Source: Phorcus lineatus (Eukaryota; Mollusca; Gastropoda; Trochida; Trochidae). Taken from it: a stretch of DNA of 64,000 nt. The notes under the pieces were generated by a model. That model saw nothing but the letters and a program-made list of their open reading frames with translations, did not search any database and was not told the DNA's origin. Positions 36,054 to 47,740 of this stretch are shown here, in pieces. The stretch is taken from the NCBI GenBank assembly GCA_921293015.1, contig OV121092.1, positions 43,609,064-43,673,063 on the forward strand. The letters are read 5' to 3'. Numbering within the stretch: position 1 is the first letter of the stretch; each line of letters starts with the position of its first letter. Both the position numbers and the translations under genes were made by a program.

Positions 36054-38776
36054 ACATCTCCCACATCTGTCTTAGCATCTGGCACCTCAGGAGCTGGTTG
36101 AAGTTGGGGAACATACCGTTAGGGTTACCGTTCATGCTGCCAAGGCCCCCAACTGCAACAGGAGAGAATGTATAATTAATGTACTTTGTAAAGACTAGCT
36201 TGTCTACGAAACAGGACAAATGGATAATGACCTTTATCATGCTAGGTAATTTAAGGATGATTATTATTTCAAAACTGTCTTCAAAGACTTTCTTTTAGAG
36301 GTGTACAAGTCATAATCAATTCAATCAACTTTCCACATGTCTCGCGGCAAATGACATAGACATCACTCACTAGGCACGCAGATTTTGCCGTCAGGGGGTC
36401 CAGGTCTGTATCCCTGGTAACAGTTGCAGGTGTAGGTGCCGGGCAGGTTGTAGCACTCGCCGTTAGGACACAGCATCATGGACGTCTCGGCGCACTCGTT
36501 GTAGTCTGTAACAAAGACAAATTGGTTGACGACATGATTCAATCGATTGTATTCAATACCGTTTTGAGACTTTCTTTGCAAATTTTACTAGGGAAATTGC
36601 TTGTGTTCTTTTGTTACCATTTTATGTTTACTAGATAAAAAATGATTGTGTCCGTGTTTCTATTTAATAATGAGCACTAAATGGTTAAGTGTCGATTCAT
36701 ATTTCCGTGTTAATGTTTTTAGAGGGACCATTTCTGGAAGAATTGTTAAGTTCAGAATGTTGTCTTGTAGAACTGTTTATTTAGTTGAACTAATATGTGG
36801 AACTGGTGTGTACACAATACATGCAAGATGACCAGACGCTGGTTTTCAATCTTACACGTTAATTTGTCAATGTTATCTGAAGACAAGAAAGTATTGGGGG
36901 GAAAATTGGTTACGAAACTTACTTAAGTACACAAAAGGAGCTATTTGATTATGAAACCAAAGCTATATGGAACATTCTTGAAACGTGACAATAACTGTGT
37001 AAGCTTGGTGAATAATCGATGTTTATATTTATCATATTTCTATCAATAAAATGTCATAGTTAACGTTCGTTGTATGTGCTAGTAAAAAGTTTAGAATGAT
37101 TAAGACAAAATACATTAACATTATATTTGCAATTGTAAGATATGAAATTATTTTTTTAATTGCATGATCTTGTTGTTAGCGGAAATGTAACGTTCCGATC
37201 GATCGACTCTAAATAATGACAGACAAAAAGCCCTGAAACTTACAATGAAAATGTGAATGTGAACTAAGATTAGGTTAGTTGTTGCGAATGTCAAAATCAA
37301 AGTGTTACTTGTTCATAATTCATTTTTTATATGAGTTGTCGTCTACTGTCAGTCATGCTCTGTTTGATGTGAGAAGAACTCTCTGTTTGATGTGATAAGG
37401 ACTCTCATTGGCTAATGAGGTTTTGCCTCATATCATATCATTTAATTTTTTGTCACAATATCTTATCTTATCTCATTCAATCTCATGCCACCTTATCTTA
37501 TCTCACATTATCTCATCGCATTTCATCCCATCGTTTCTCATCGCATCTCAACCCATCGTATCTCATCTTAACCTATGTAATCTCATTCAATCTCACTGAA
37601 GTCCCCTTACCTATTCTTACCTTATCTAATCGTACCTCACCTCATCTCATCTCATCTCATCTCACCTCATCTCATCTTACCTCACGTCATCTCATCTCAT
37701 CTAACCTCATCTCACCTCATCTCACTTCACCTCACCTCACGTCATCTCATCTAACCTCACCTCACCTCACCTCATCTCATCTCACCTCTGCTCATCTTAC
37801 CTCACGTCATCTCATCTTACCTCACCTTACGTCATCTCATCTTACCTCACCTCATCTCATCTCACCTTACCTCACCTCACCTCATCTCATCTCACCTCAC
37901 CTCACCTCACCTCATCTCACCTTACCTCACCTCACCTCACCTCACCTCATCTCATCTCATCTCACCTCATCTCATCTTACCTCACGTCATCTCATCTTAT
38001 CTCACCTTACGTCATCTCATCTTACCTCACCTCATCTCACCTCACCTCACCTCACCTCACCTCACCTCACCTCGCCTCACCTCACCTCATCTCACCTCAT
38101 CTTATCTACATTATTGGTGAATGTAACCCTACCTTCACACACAAATGTTATGTTGCTCTTCTTGTAGCCCTGGTAGCAGATACATTCAGATCTCTCGAAG
38201 GTTGACTGGGCACATTTCCCTCCCATGCCACATCCAGATATCATGCAGTTTTGAGGGGCTGAAAATTGTCGTGACAATTCATTTTAACGACCTTGACAAA
38301 CCTATAAACATCTCAAATAACGTTGTAGATAACATCGATTATGTCAGCTTTAAAATATCTGATTACTGGGGAGTTCTGCATGAAGATAGAATAGTAGAAA
38401 ATAACCAAAGTAGATCAAGTAAAATGACAATGACAAAAATTATCAATGATAATTAATCAAGCTTTACAAAAAAATCATGCCGCACTGAAAGCAAAAATTG
38501 AATGTATCAACAATCTCAACTTAGAAACACTTTCTCAGAAAAAGATCCGGTTTCAAACAAAACAAATAATTTTATTTTATCTATTATTATGTATTATAAT
38601 TTTCGTGGAAAAAAGATCTGTTCATAAACTGTTTAAGTCGTCCAGAGTTTTGAAAGAAAGTATTTTTTTATATTCATAAATGATAGAAATAAAAACAAAG
38701 CAATATACTCACTTGTGAAGGCATATGTGACAGCAACAAAGCCAAGCAGTGCAACAATATTACCTAAAGCGTGCAT
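36052..38776 (-). CDS. E5: secreted two-EGF-domain protein with Gly/Asn tail, type C (141 aa, 4 exons)
   Basis: Minus-strand exons 38713-38776, 38133-38258, 36371-36505 and 36052-36152, all introns phase 1. Signal peptide MHALGNIVALLGFVAVTYAF. EGF1 (about 26-62) has CGMGGKC and CICYQGY. EGF2 (64-108) starts DYNEC with CYNLPGTYTCNC, the calcium-binding consensus. The tail is unlike those of the other EGF genes: IGGLGSMNGNPNGMFPNFNQ then LLRCQMLRQMWEM. A GGLG start and an LLRxQxL motif recall the G1-G3 proteins. The last two exons are visibly richer in G+C at third positions than the other genes here. Intron 2 carries a long pentamer repeat next to a weak donor (GTAGGG). Confidence 0.9.
37440..38108. 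repeat. (CTCAT/CTCAC)n pentamer repeat in E5 intron 2
   Basis: About 670 bases of 5-bp units, degenerate at the left and dense from 37630 on, with TTACCT and CGTCAT variants in a higher-order pattern. On the E5 sense strand it reads (GATGAG/GTGAG)n. A 250-codon open frame on the plus strand is an artefact of the repeat. The array begins about 23 bases inside the intron from the exon-2 donor. Confidence 0.97.
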
Positions 38777-38840
38777 AGTTAGTTCTTGGGCGAAACGTAG
38801 CGACAATCAAGGGTGGTTCTTACGCTTTCAAAAATATTCG

Positions 38841-38848
38841 CTTTTATA
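38841..38848 (-). promoter_or_regulatory. TATA box of E5
   Basis: TATAAAAG on the minus strand, 65 bases upstream of the start codon. Confidence 0.75.
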
Positions 38849-38866
38849 TGGGGAGGAACGTTGATT

Positions 38867-38966
38867 AGGTCATGACATGAAGCTATGATGGGGTCATGAT
38901 GCCTCATGATTTACCTATTAGATCTACAGAAGAAGGGACAATGTCATGTCAGATGACCTAAGGTCA
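38867..38966. promoter_or_regulatory. cluster of AGGTCA-type sites upstream of E5
   Basis: AGGTCATGAC at 38867-38876, GGGGTCATGA at 38890-38899 and the perfect palindrome TGACCTAAGGTCA at 38954-38966, all within 120 bases of the TATA box. Confidence 0.5.
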
Positions 38967-39457
38967 AGCACGGGACCATTGGAGTAACTATATGTCATAT
39001 TACACATTTGAAAATGAATCGCTTACATGCCTCGTTTCTTCAGCTGAAAGAAGAGCTTAGCCTTCTGGGCTTGTAAAACAATACGTACGATGTACATGGA
39101 AAAGACAACGTGACAATATGTATATTTCCCACTAGTTTTACTACTTTTTTACGCAGTCTTATCCAGATGATTTCTAGAAGTTTAGGTTCTAAATGATTTT
39201 CGATGCACACATCTATTTTGACCTGAACATGTGCCATTTAAAAATATCCATTCGTAAGATAACATCAAGGTGGAAATGCATTAACTACCAAATGCAGTCG
39301 ATGTTTTCATTGATCGTAATTTTATCTATGACTATGATTGCTTTTTTGCCAATATTTCTGTTGAAATGATAAGAGGCGATATTTTCTTTTCTCGGCATTA
39401 TGTTTTAAATGAAGCAGATAGAGATGATGACAAGACTAACGAGGTTTATTCTGATGA

Positions 39458-39494
39458 ATGCAATGATGGTGATGGTGATGATGATGATGAGGAC

Positions 39495-39525
<31 letters not shown>

Positions 39526-39600
39526 GTGATGGTGATGGTGATGATGATGATGATGGTGATGGTGGTGATGATGAGGACGACGATGATGATGATGTCGTGT
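39458..39600. repeat. (GAT/GGT)n microsatellite
   Basis: Trinucleotide repeat of GATGAT with GGT and GAC variants. Open frames (acidic poly-Asp, poly-Met) in all three forward frames are artefacts. Confidence 0.95.
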
Positions 39601-39851
39601 AGGTTCAATGATAGCGATAATGATGATGATATAATCACGGTGGTTAGGCTGGTGAGGATGATGTCAGTGATGATGATGGGGGTGATGACGAAGACCATGA
39701 CTAAGAATAAGTATAAGTAAAAACATTTAAACGTTTAGGACGAGTCGTTATCTAGAATGAATCTCGATATATGTTATACAATATACATACTAAATAGTGA
39801 TGAGAATATGTCAGTGATTCTGTTTTTCTAAATCATTAGATCTTTATCAAT

Positions 39852-42075
39852 GAACCCCTTATTCACCGTATACATTGTTGTACAACCTCCTTTTCACCGT
39901 ACGCATCAGTGTACAACCTCCTATTCACCGTATAAATTGGTGTACAATATCTTATTCACCGTAAACATTGGTGTACAACCTCCTATTCACCGTAAACATT
40001 GGTGTACAACCTCTTATTCACCGTAAACATTGGTGTACAACCTCCTATTCACCGTATACATTGGTGTACAACCTCCTATTCACCGTATACACTGGTGTAC
40101 AACCTCCTACTCACCGTATACATTGTTGTACATCCTCCTATTCACCGTACACATCAGTGTAGAACCTCCTATTCACCGTAAACATTGGTGTACAGCCTCT
40201 TATTCACCGTACGCATCAGTGTACAACCTCCTATTCACCGTATACATTGTTGTACATCCTCCTATTCACCGTACGCATCAGTGTACAACCTCCTATTCAC
40301 CGTATACATTGGTGTACAACCTCCTATTCACCGTATACATTGTTGTACAACCTCCTATTCACCGTAAACATTGGTGTACAACCTCCTATTCACCGTATAC
40401 ATTGTTGTACAACCTCCTATTCACCGTACACATCAGTGTAGAACCTCCTATTCACCGTAAACATTGGTGTACAACCTCCTATTCACCGTAAACATTGGTG
40501 TACAACCTCCTATTCACCGTAAACATTGTTGTACAACCTCCTATTCACCGTATACATTAGTGTACAACCTCTTATTCACCGTAAACATTAGTGTACAACC
40601 TCTTTTTAACCGTCTTTATTGGTGTACAACCTCCTATTCACCGTATACATTGGTGTACAACCTCCTATTCACCGTATACATTGGTGTACAACCTCCTATT
40701 CACCGTAAACATTGTTGTACAACCTCTTATTCATCGTACGCATCGGTGTACAACCTCTTATTCACCGCATACATTGGTGTACATATCTTATACCCCATAT
40801 ACATTGGTGTACAATATCTTATTCCCCATATACATTGGTGTACAATATCTTATTCCCCATATACATTGGTGTACAAGCTCTTATTCACCGTACGCATCGG
40901 TGTAAAAGCTCTTATTCACCGCATCCATTGTTGTACAATATCTTATTCACCGTATACATTGGTGTACAACCTCTTATTCACCGCATACATTGATGAACAA
41001 TATCTTATTCACCGTATACATTGGTGTACAGCCTCTTATTCACCGTATACATTGGTGTACAACCTCCTATTCACTGTATACATTGTTGTACAACCTCTTA
41101 TTCACCGTATACACTGGTGTACAATCTCTTATTCACCGTATACATTGGTGTACAGCCTCTTATTCACCGTACGCATCAGTGTACAACCTCTTATTCACCG
41201 TATACATTGGTGTACAGCCTCTTATTCACCGTACGCATCAGTGTACAACCTCTTATTCACCGCATACATTGGTGTACAATATCTTATTCACCGTATACAT
41301 TGGTGTACAGCCTCTTATTCACCGTATACATTGGTGTACAATATTTTATTCACCGCATACATTGGTGTACAATATCTTATTCACCGTATACATTGGTGTA
41401 CAGCCTCTTATTCACCGTATACATTGGTGTACAGCCTCTTATTCACCGTATACACTGGTGTACAGCCTCTTATTCACCGTACGCATCAGTGTACAACCTC
41501 TTATTCACCGCATACATTGGTGTACAATATCTTATTCACCGTATACATTGGTGTACAACCTCTTATTCACCGTATACATTGGTGTACAATCTCTAATGCA
41601 CCGAATACATTGGTGTACAGCCTCTTATTCACCGTACGCATCAGTGTATAATCTCTTATTCACCGCATACATTGGTGTACAATATCTTATTCACCGTATA
41701 CATTGGTGTACAACCTCATATTCACCGTATACATTGGTGTACAATCTCTAATGCACCGAATACATTGGTGTACAACCTCTTATTCACCGCATACATTGGT
41801 GTACAATATCTTATTCCCCATATACATTGGTGTACAATCTCTTATGCACCGCATAAATTGGTGTACAATATCTTATTCCCCATATACATTGGTGTAAAAT
41901 CTCTTATTCACCGCATACATTGGTGTACAGCCTCTTATGAACCGTCTATATTGGTGTACAACCTCTTATTCACCATATACATTGGTGTACAATCTCGTAT
42001 TCACCGTATACATTGGTGTACAATCTCTTATTCACCTCTTAATAGTCGTAAAACTGGTGTACAACATCTTTCTCC
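39852..42075. repeat. 31-bp minisatellite, about 70 copies
   Basis: Unit TACATTGGTGTACAACCTCC followed by TATTCACCGTA, tandem and nearly unbroken. Recurrent variants include CGCATCAGTG for ACATTGGTG, CAATATCT for CAACCTCC and CCCCATATA for CACCGTATA. The unit has no stop in any forward frame and 31 is not a multiple of three, so three overlapping ORFs of up to 395 codons appear that I regard as non-coding. No promoter or splice context supports translation. Confidence 0.97.
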
Positions 42076-42089
42076 CATTATACCTTTAC

Positions 42090-42740
42090 AATATCACTTT
42101 CACTGCCTCTCTTGTTGAACTAGACCATTGTTACTGCATCCCTCTTTACAAGATCATTATGACTGCCTCTCTTGTCGAACTAGACCACTGTTACTGCATC
42201 CCTCTTTACAAAATCATTATCACTGCCTTTCTTGTTGAACAAGACCATTGTTACTGCATCTCTCTTTACAAGATCATTATCACTGCCTCTCTTGTTGAAC
42301 TGGACCAATTTACTTCATCTCTCTTTACAAGATCATGATCACTGCCTCTCTTGTTGAACTAGATCCTTGTTACTGCATCCCTCTTTACAAGATCATTATC
42401 ACTGCCTCTCTTGTTGAACTGGACCAATTTACTTCATCTCTCTTTACAAAATCATGATCACTGTCTCTCTTGTTGAACTGGACCAATTTACTTCATCTCT
42501 CTTTACAAGATCATGATCACTGTCTCTCTTGTTGAACTAGATTCCTTTTACTGCATCCCTCTTTACAAAATCAGTGTTACTCTAACTCTTCCTATACAAC
42601 ATCACTACTAATAAAGTCCTCCTGTTACAAGGCTTTATTACTGCATCTCTCGCAGCCGGAAACTTATCAGTGCATCTATCCGTGTACGACAGCGTTGTCA
42701 CTGCATCCACAAATACACAGGTCACTATCATTAAATGACT
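42090..42740. repeat. 60-bp dimeric tandem repeat grading into decayed monomers
   Basis: Eight or so units of 59-60 bp to about 42560, containing CTCTTGTTGAACTAGACCAT and TTTACAAGATCATTATCACT. Each unit splits into two roughly 30-bp halves that resemble one another and the adjoining 31-bp unit. From 42560 to 42740 single diverged monomers (TACAAC..., TACAAGG..., TACGACAG...) continue. Confidence 0.85.
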
Positions 42741-45595
42741 CAGATATAAAGTTCCATGGTTTAGTGTTTTTATTAACTTTAAGAAGAGATAACAAAATCA
42801 TCATTTAATTTCGTATCATAATGGCTCATACTCCTATAAATAACACTTTCGAACAACAACAATATCACACACATAACACATAATTTTGTTTGCTTCCCTG
42901 ACCTAAATGCACCATTCATCCATCATATCTGAACAAAATAAACATGTGTGGAGTCGTGTTGAGAACATGTTTTCTAGTTTGTATATTGGCGATATTATCA
43001 TTCATGACAGTTTATATGTCAGAGGAAACCAGTTGAGATTTCCTTCAGCCCTTTCTAATGATATCGCATAACTCACCTTGAACTTTGACGTATGATTTAT
43101 GCAAACGGTAAAATACGTTAAACCAGAGACTACAGAGAGCCAAGGCTCACATCAACACAAATTCTTGAACATGTTACTGCGTAAAAGATAGTGGCCTTAA
43201 TACAACGATCATCCTAGATATTTACGAAGGCTACCCTGATGATAGAAAACCTCGCGCTGAAATACTTTATTTTTTTTACAGTTTTAAGAACGCATAAGAT
43301 ACTTTCTATATGTGTTTCTATTTTCATCGTTGATGCCATTGTTTTCCACTCTTATGTACTTTTACAAATGTACAACTCATGCACCACTTTCCTTCCTTTT
43401 GCCATGGACCGATTATGTGCGCTTCCTACATGCTTAATACATTTAGATGTTGCAGAGGGTTTGGCCTTTGTATCCCTACTATATATTGAGCTAGAGCCAC
43501 TTTTACTCCTGAGAAGATGATTCCAAGCGGAAGTAATTAAATGCCTTCTAGAGCGAAGGGGGGCTTCATCGACGTCCGCATTCCGCAGTTTGCTTCTTGA
43601 CTTTGACGTATAATATATAGATCGTTCACTACTTATTTCTTTACTTGTTCATACCTTGATTATCTATTTCATTCATCCTACTGTCTGTGGCACCTTCCTG
43701 TCCAAGCTAAACATGAATTGAGCATAAGTGCGTGAAACATTTCTTCAAAAACAAACTGTTAATATGTCTTTGTTCATACAGAAGAGATTCCTTTGGACTT
43801 AATAAATTACACTTCTTTATATAATTCATAAATTATAAAACATTCTCAAATTTCTTCTTTCTGTCCAAAGAGGATACCGTGTTTATGCTATTTGCGCAAT
43901 GGGTTAAGAGGAATTTCATGACACATTCGAGTGAGATAAACATACGTTTAATCTAAAATATGTCTGCAAATGGTAATATTGGAATTCTTCAAAATGTTAT
44001 ATTAATACAATTTACTTCTTCATACAATATCGTTCTTCAAAATCGCCGCTTATCCATTTACGACCATGCACTAGAAAGTATATAGTGTATGTGTTTAAAT
44101 CTAAAACAATGACTTTGCGTTGAAAATAAACCTGTATGTAAATTATATTATGTGGACACTGCACGTGTGACAACAATGCATATATTTGAAGACTGCGTGT
44201 TCTGTCTAATCGTTATAAGACAATATAACTCAAAAATGCCAAAGGCCTAAAAAAAATTATGCTTGCAACTTGAGGATCTTATTTTTCCTTTTCGTTTTAT
44301 GTTAAATACATAAACACTTGGCTTTAATAAAAATGAACAGAGAAATACAACTCAAGCAATATTTTGATAACCAAAACTGGATTTATTTCCTATGTAATTA
44401 CTTCTTAACAATCTAAAAGATGGAATAGAAGACACACACGCGTAACTTCTGAAGCGGCGGTAAAATAACGATTTCAGAGCCTGTGACAAAGTCGATGATG
44501 ATTCAAACGAGCGAAATAATTTAAGGCTCAATAATTGCAAGTCAGTTAACGGGGCCTTACGGTAAGCCCGATCTTATAACTGCCATAAACAGCGTCAAAG
44601 TAAAAAGAAAAATTGCAAATATTAAATCTCATTGTTTAACAATGGACACGTTATTAACATAGCAACGTATTTTCATTCTCTCAAGCTTTTCAAATTTAGG
44701 TTAAGTAAACGCCATGGAAGGTAGGGTTGAAATCAAAACCTTTGACCCGAAACCATACAGAACCTTTCGTTTCTCTATAGGCAAGAGGTTGTATGTCAAG
44801 CATGTTAAGTGCTAGTTTCAATCCTAAAATTAACCGCTGTATAATAGTACATATCATATCAATCTAGTTCCAACTAGATGTAATGATCCGTCATACTACA
44901 TATGACAGCTAGGTTTTACTAGATTGATATCTTATAAACATGTTTTGGGATGATAGATATGCAATACAGCGATGGAGGACATTTTATCTCCACACCTTTT
45001 GTTTTTAATAACGTGAGCGGAAATGTTTCTATTTCCCCTTTCTTGCTACAGGATATACAATGCACTTACATTTCATATAGGCACAATAGTCGTAAAAACT
45101 GTGTCGTATATAATGAACATGAAAGGAAAAGAAATGATGAAAAGAATAGCAACCAAGGTTCACAATTTACATGTAACTCTTCATGTAAAATCATAATATA
45201 ATGACTCCATGGCAAGCCAAAATGAATAACACAACTGCGCCTTCACAAAACAAAAACAAAACAATATTTATAAATTGCATTGTGATGAAAATTTTATAAG
45301 ATTTTTTTTTTCCGTTCCTTGTATTGTTCAGTTTATAATTGTGAAATTGTTTAACCATTTGCTGTCGACAGTAAAATAAGTGTACGGATAGACATAGACC
45401 TCTTTAGACAAACAGTCTTTACTAAAGAAACTTTTTGTTTTGGCTCTTTTCAACGTGAAAACGAGACATAAATTTGTTTGCGGCCGTTTGTCCTGTGAAC
45501 CGTATATAGGAACAAAATAGTTTTGCATTATAATTCCCACCAACCACGTGTCTCTTAACATAAGATTTCCAATCATATACGCCTTCTGCTCCTAT
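42741..45595. other. intergenic, no gene seen
   Basis: No coding signature. A short inverted repeat lies at 44856-44930: ATATCAATCTAGT and its exact complement, 49 bases apart. Confidence 0.4.
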
Positions 45596-45901
45596 AGGTG
45601 AGGTGATGTGAGTTGGTGTTTAACGCCGCTTTCAAGATTATTTCAATAATACGGCTGCTAGTATTAGTACAGGGAGAAAGCCCGCAACACCATTGTGGCT
45701 ATGCATTGCGGTGAAACCTGCGAGCATCGGCTGGAACTAGCAAACCATGGGTGGTACTGCGCTGAGTTTCAGTGCACCCAAACCTGACTGCGTGTAGAAC
45801 AGTTCTCTACTGCAGACAAAAATTGCCGAGCCCCTGGCGGGATTCGAACCACGGACCTCCTGATCCGAAGCCGAACGCGCTAACCACTGCACTCCCTGCT
45901 T
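45596..45901 (-). mobile_element. tRNA-derived SINE, near full length
   Basis: On the minus strand it opens with a tRNA-like head: A box TGGTTAGCGCG and B box GGTTCGAATCC. A body follows with GTAGAGAACTGTTCTAC, GCGCAGTACCACCC, CGATGCTCGCAGGTTTCACC and GTTGCGGGCTTTCTCCCTG, ending CTTGAAAGCGGCGTTAAAC. Related copies lie at 15094 and 48000. Bodies of this type are known in molluscan SINEs; the precise family needs a library match. Confidence 0.85.
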
Positions 45902-45939
45902 CTAGAGAAGAAGATAGATAGGTTGTAAGGTTTTCTCAG

Positions 45940-46900
45940 TTCGACCTTTTGTAAGGGCCAAAATACATAAATTACAAACCCCATCAGCTATAGTCTCTAA
46001 CGATATTCAGCTTGATAAAAATCATTTGTTGGTCTAACCTTCAAAAGGCACATCTAGGGATCATGGTTGATAAGTGTATGAAGTTTGGTGAAGATAGCAT
46101 GTATAGTTTAGGAGATATACTCTGTACAAAGGACTTTGTCTCTGTTTAAGTCATGTTTCCATGGAAACCGCAAAAAATATAAATCATTTGTTGGTCTAAC
46201 CCTCAAAAGGCACATCTAGGGATCATGGTTTATAAGTGTATAAAGTTTGATGAAGATAGCATGTATAGTTTAGGAGATATGCTCCGGACAAAGGACTTGG
46301 TCATAGATTCACTGTTTTAGTCATGTTTCCATGGAAACCGCAACAAAAAAAAATCTTTTGTTGATCCAACCCTCAAAAGGCACATCTAGGGATCATGGTT
46401 GATAAGTGGATGTAGTTTGGTGAAGATAGCATGTATAGTTTAGGAGAAATGCTCCGGACAAAGGACTTGGTCATAGAGTCACTGTTTTAGTCATGTTTCC
46501 ATGGAAACCTCAAAAAATAAAAATCCTTTGTTGGTCTAACCCTCTAAAGGCACATCTAGAGATCATGGTTTATAAGTGTATGAAGTTTGATGAAGATAGC
46601 ATGTATAGTTTAGGAGAAATGCTCCGGACAAAGGACTCGGTCATAGAGTCACTGTTTTAGTCATGTTTCCATGGAAACCGCAAAAATATAAATCATTTGT
46701 TGGTCTAACCCTAAAAAGGCACATCTAGGGATCATGGCTGATAAGTGTATGAAGTTTGGTGAAGCTAGCATGTATAGTTTAGGAGATACGCTCTGGACAA
46801 ATATTTGTGAAGGACGGACAGACGGACAGACGGACGGACAGACGGACAGAATGAATGCTATATACCCCCGCTTACGCTGTAAGGCGGGGGTATAATTATG
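45940..46900. mobile_element. pearl/DTC84-like element with five core repeats
   Basis: Five tandem cores (starts near 46023, 46185, 46355, 46525 and 46694; periods 162-170 bp) share CATTTGTTGGTCTAACCC, GGCACATCTAGGGATCATGG, GATAGCATGTATAGTTTAGG and GTTTCCATGGAAACC; the last is shortened. A (GACGGACA)n microsatellite at 46812-46850 follows, and then a hairpin at 46861-46893 (TATACCCCCGC...GCGGGGGTATA). Core repeats followed by an ACGG-type microsatellite are the layout of bivalve pearl and DTC84 elements. Non-autonomous: no protein is encoded. Confidence 0.8.
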
Positions 46901-47675
46901 TAGATAACCCTCAGTAGCCAAGCGTAGTCTGTCACAAGAGGCCAACTTTCTAGGCCTTTCCCTTCCGGAGCAGATGACAGCAAGTTTTAAGAACACGCCT
47001 CAGATATTTGTAACTTTTATCAACTCGTGTTGACATATTTAATATCAGAAGAGACTTGGGTGTGATTCTTTATATCTGCCACATGGTCACCAAATCTATA
47101 GATTATAATCATCGTCAGGCAAGGAGTTTGGACATAAGATGTCAGATTTCTATACCGAATATAGGATTATAGGATTGTTTTGGTTCTTAGTAGGGCTTAT
47201 AATTGGTCACCAAACTTATAAATCATAATTGTCAATGGAATTGGAATTTTGCTTCAAACAAGACAATAAGTTTGAGACCGTGGCCCATGAGGCCCTTGTT
47301 AGAGGCGACAGGTTCACCAAGTCTACATTTACCATTCTCATTGTCTCAGGAGTCTTTTCAAAAGATTTCAACTTTCCAAGTCTTTCCCTCTAGAGAGGAA
47401 GATTGAAAAAAGCATTTGGGATTGGACCCTTTCTTTGCCTTTTGCTTTTGGGAAGAAGATGAAAATATACTTTATATTATATTATATCATATATATTCAA
47501 ATATATTAGGGAATGGCCCCTGTTGTCCTTACTAGAGATAAAAGGCTTGCTTAGTCTATGATTTAAAAACATCATTAGTCAAGGACTATGCGAACAAAAT
47601 TATAAAGTCTTGAGTCAATGAATCTTCACTTGGAAGACTTTTAACTGAAGTAGACATTGAGAATTGCTAGCTATA
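46901..47675. other. intergenic, no gene seen
   Basis: A weak local duplication of GGTCACCAAA-containing sequence lies at 47085 and 47203. Nothing else recognised. Confidence 0.35.
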
Positions 47676-47740
47676 TTCTTCAGGAAAAGCCTGCAACATC
47701 ACTGTATTTTGTGTGAAACCTACAAACACCTGCTATAAGC
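47676..47740 (-). mobile_element. decayed SINE fragment
   Basis: The minus strand reads GTAGGTTTCAC...GTTGCAGGCTTT, which matches the middle of the SINE body at 45596-45901. Confidence 0.45.

Noticed and set aside
37415-38167. 250-codon plus-strand ORF rich in SHLTS
   Set aside because: Translation of a (CTCAY)n pentamer repeat lying antisense in the E5 intron.
39366-39720. Poly-Asp, poly-Met and poly-Ile ORFs
   Set aside because: Frames of one (GAT)n microsatellite, on both strands.
40464-41651. 395-codon ORF and several others of 60-253 codons between 39968 and 42118
   Set aside because: They arise from a 31-bp tandem repeat without stops in any forward frame; there is no promoter, start context or splice signal.
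43239-43520. 93-codon hydrophobic ORF
   Set aside because: No motif, no splice or promoter context, and ordinary AT-rich composition; likely chance.
46661-46996. 111-codon minus-strand ORF with SVCPSVCPSVRPS
   Set aside because: It runs through the pearl-like element's microsatellite and core repeat.
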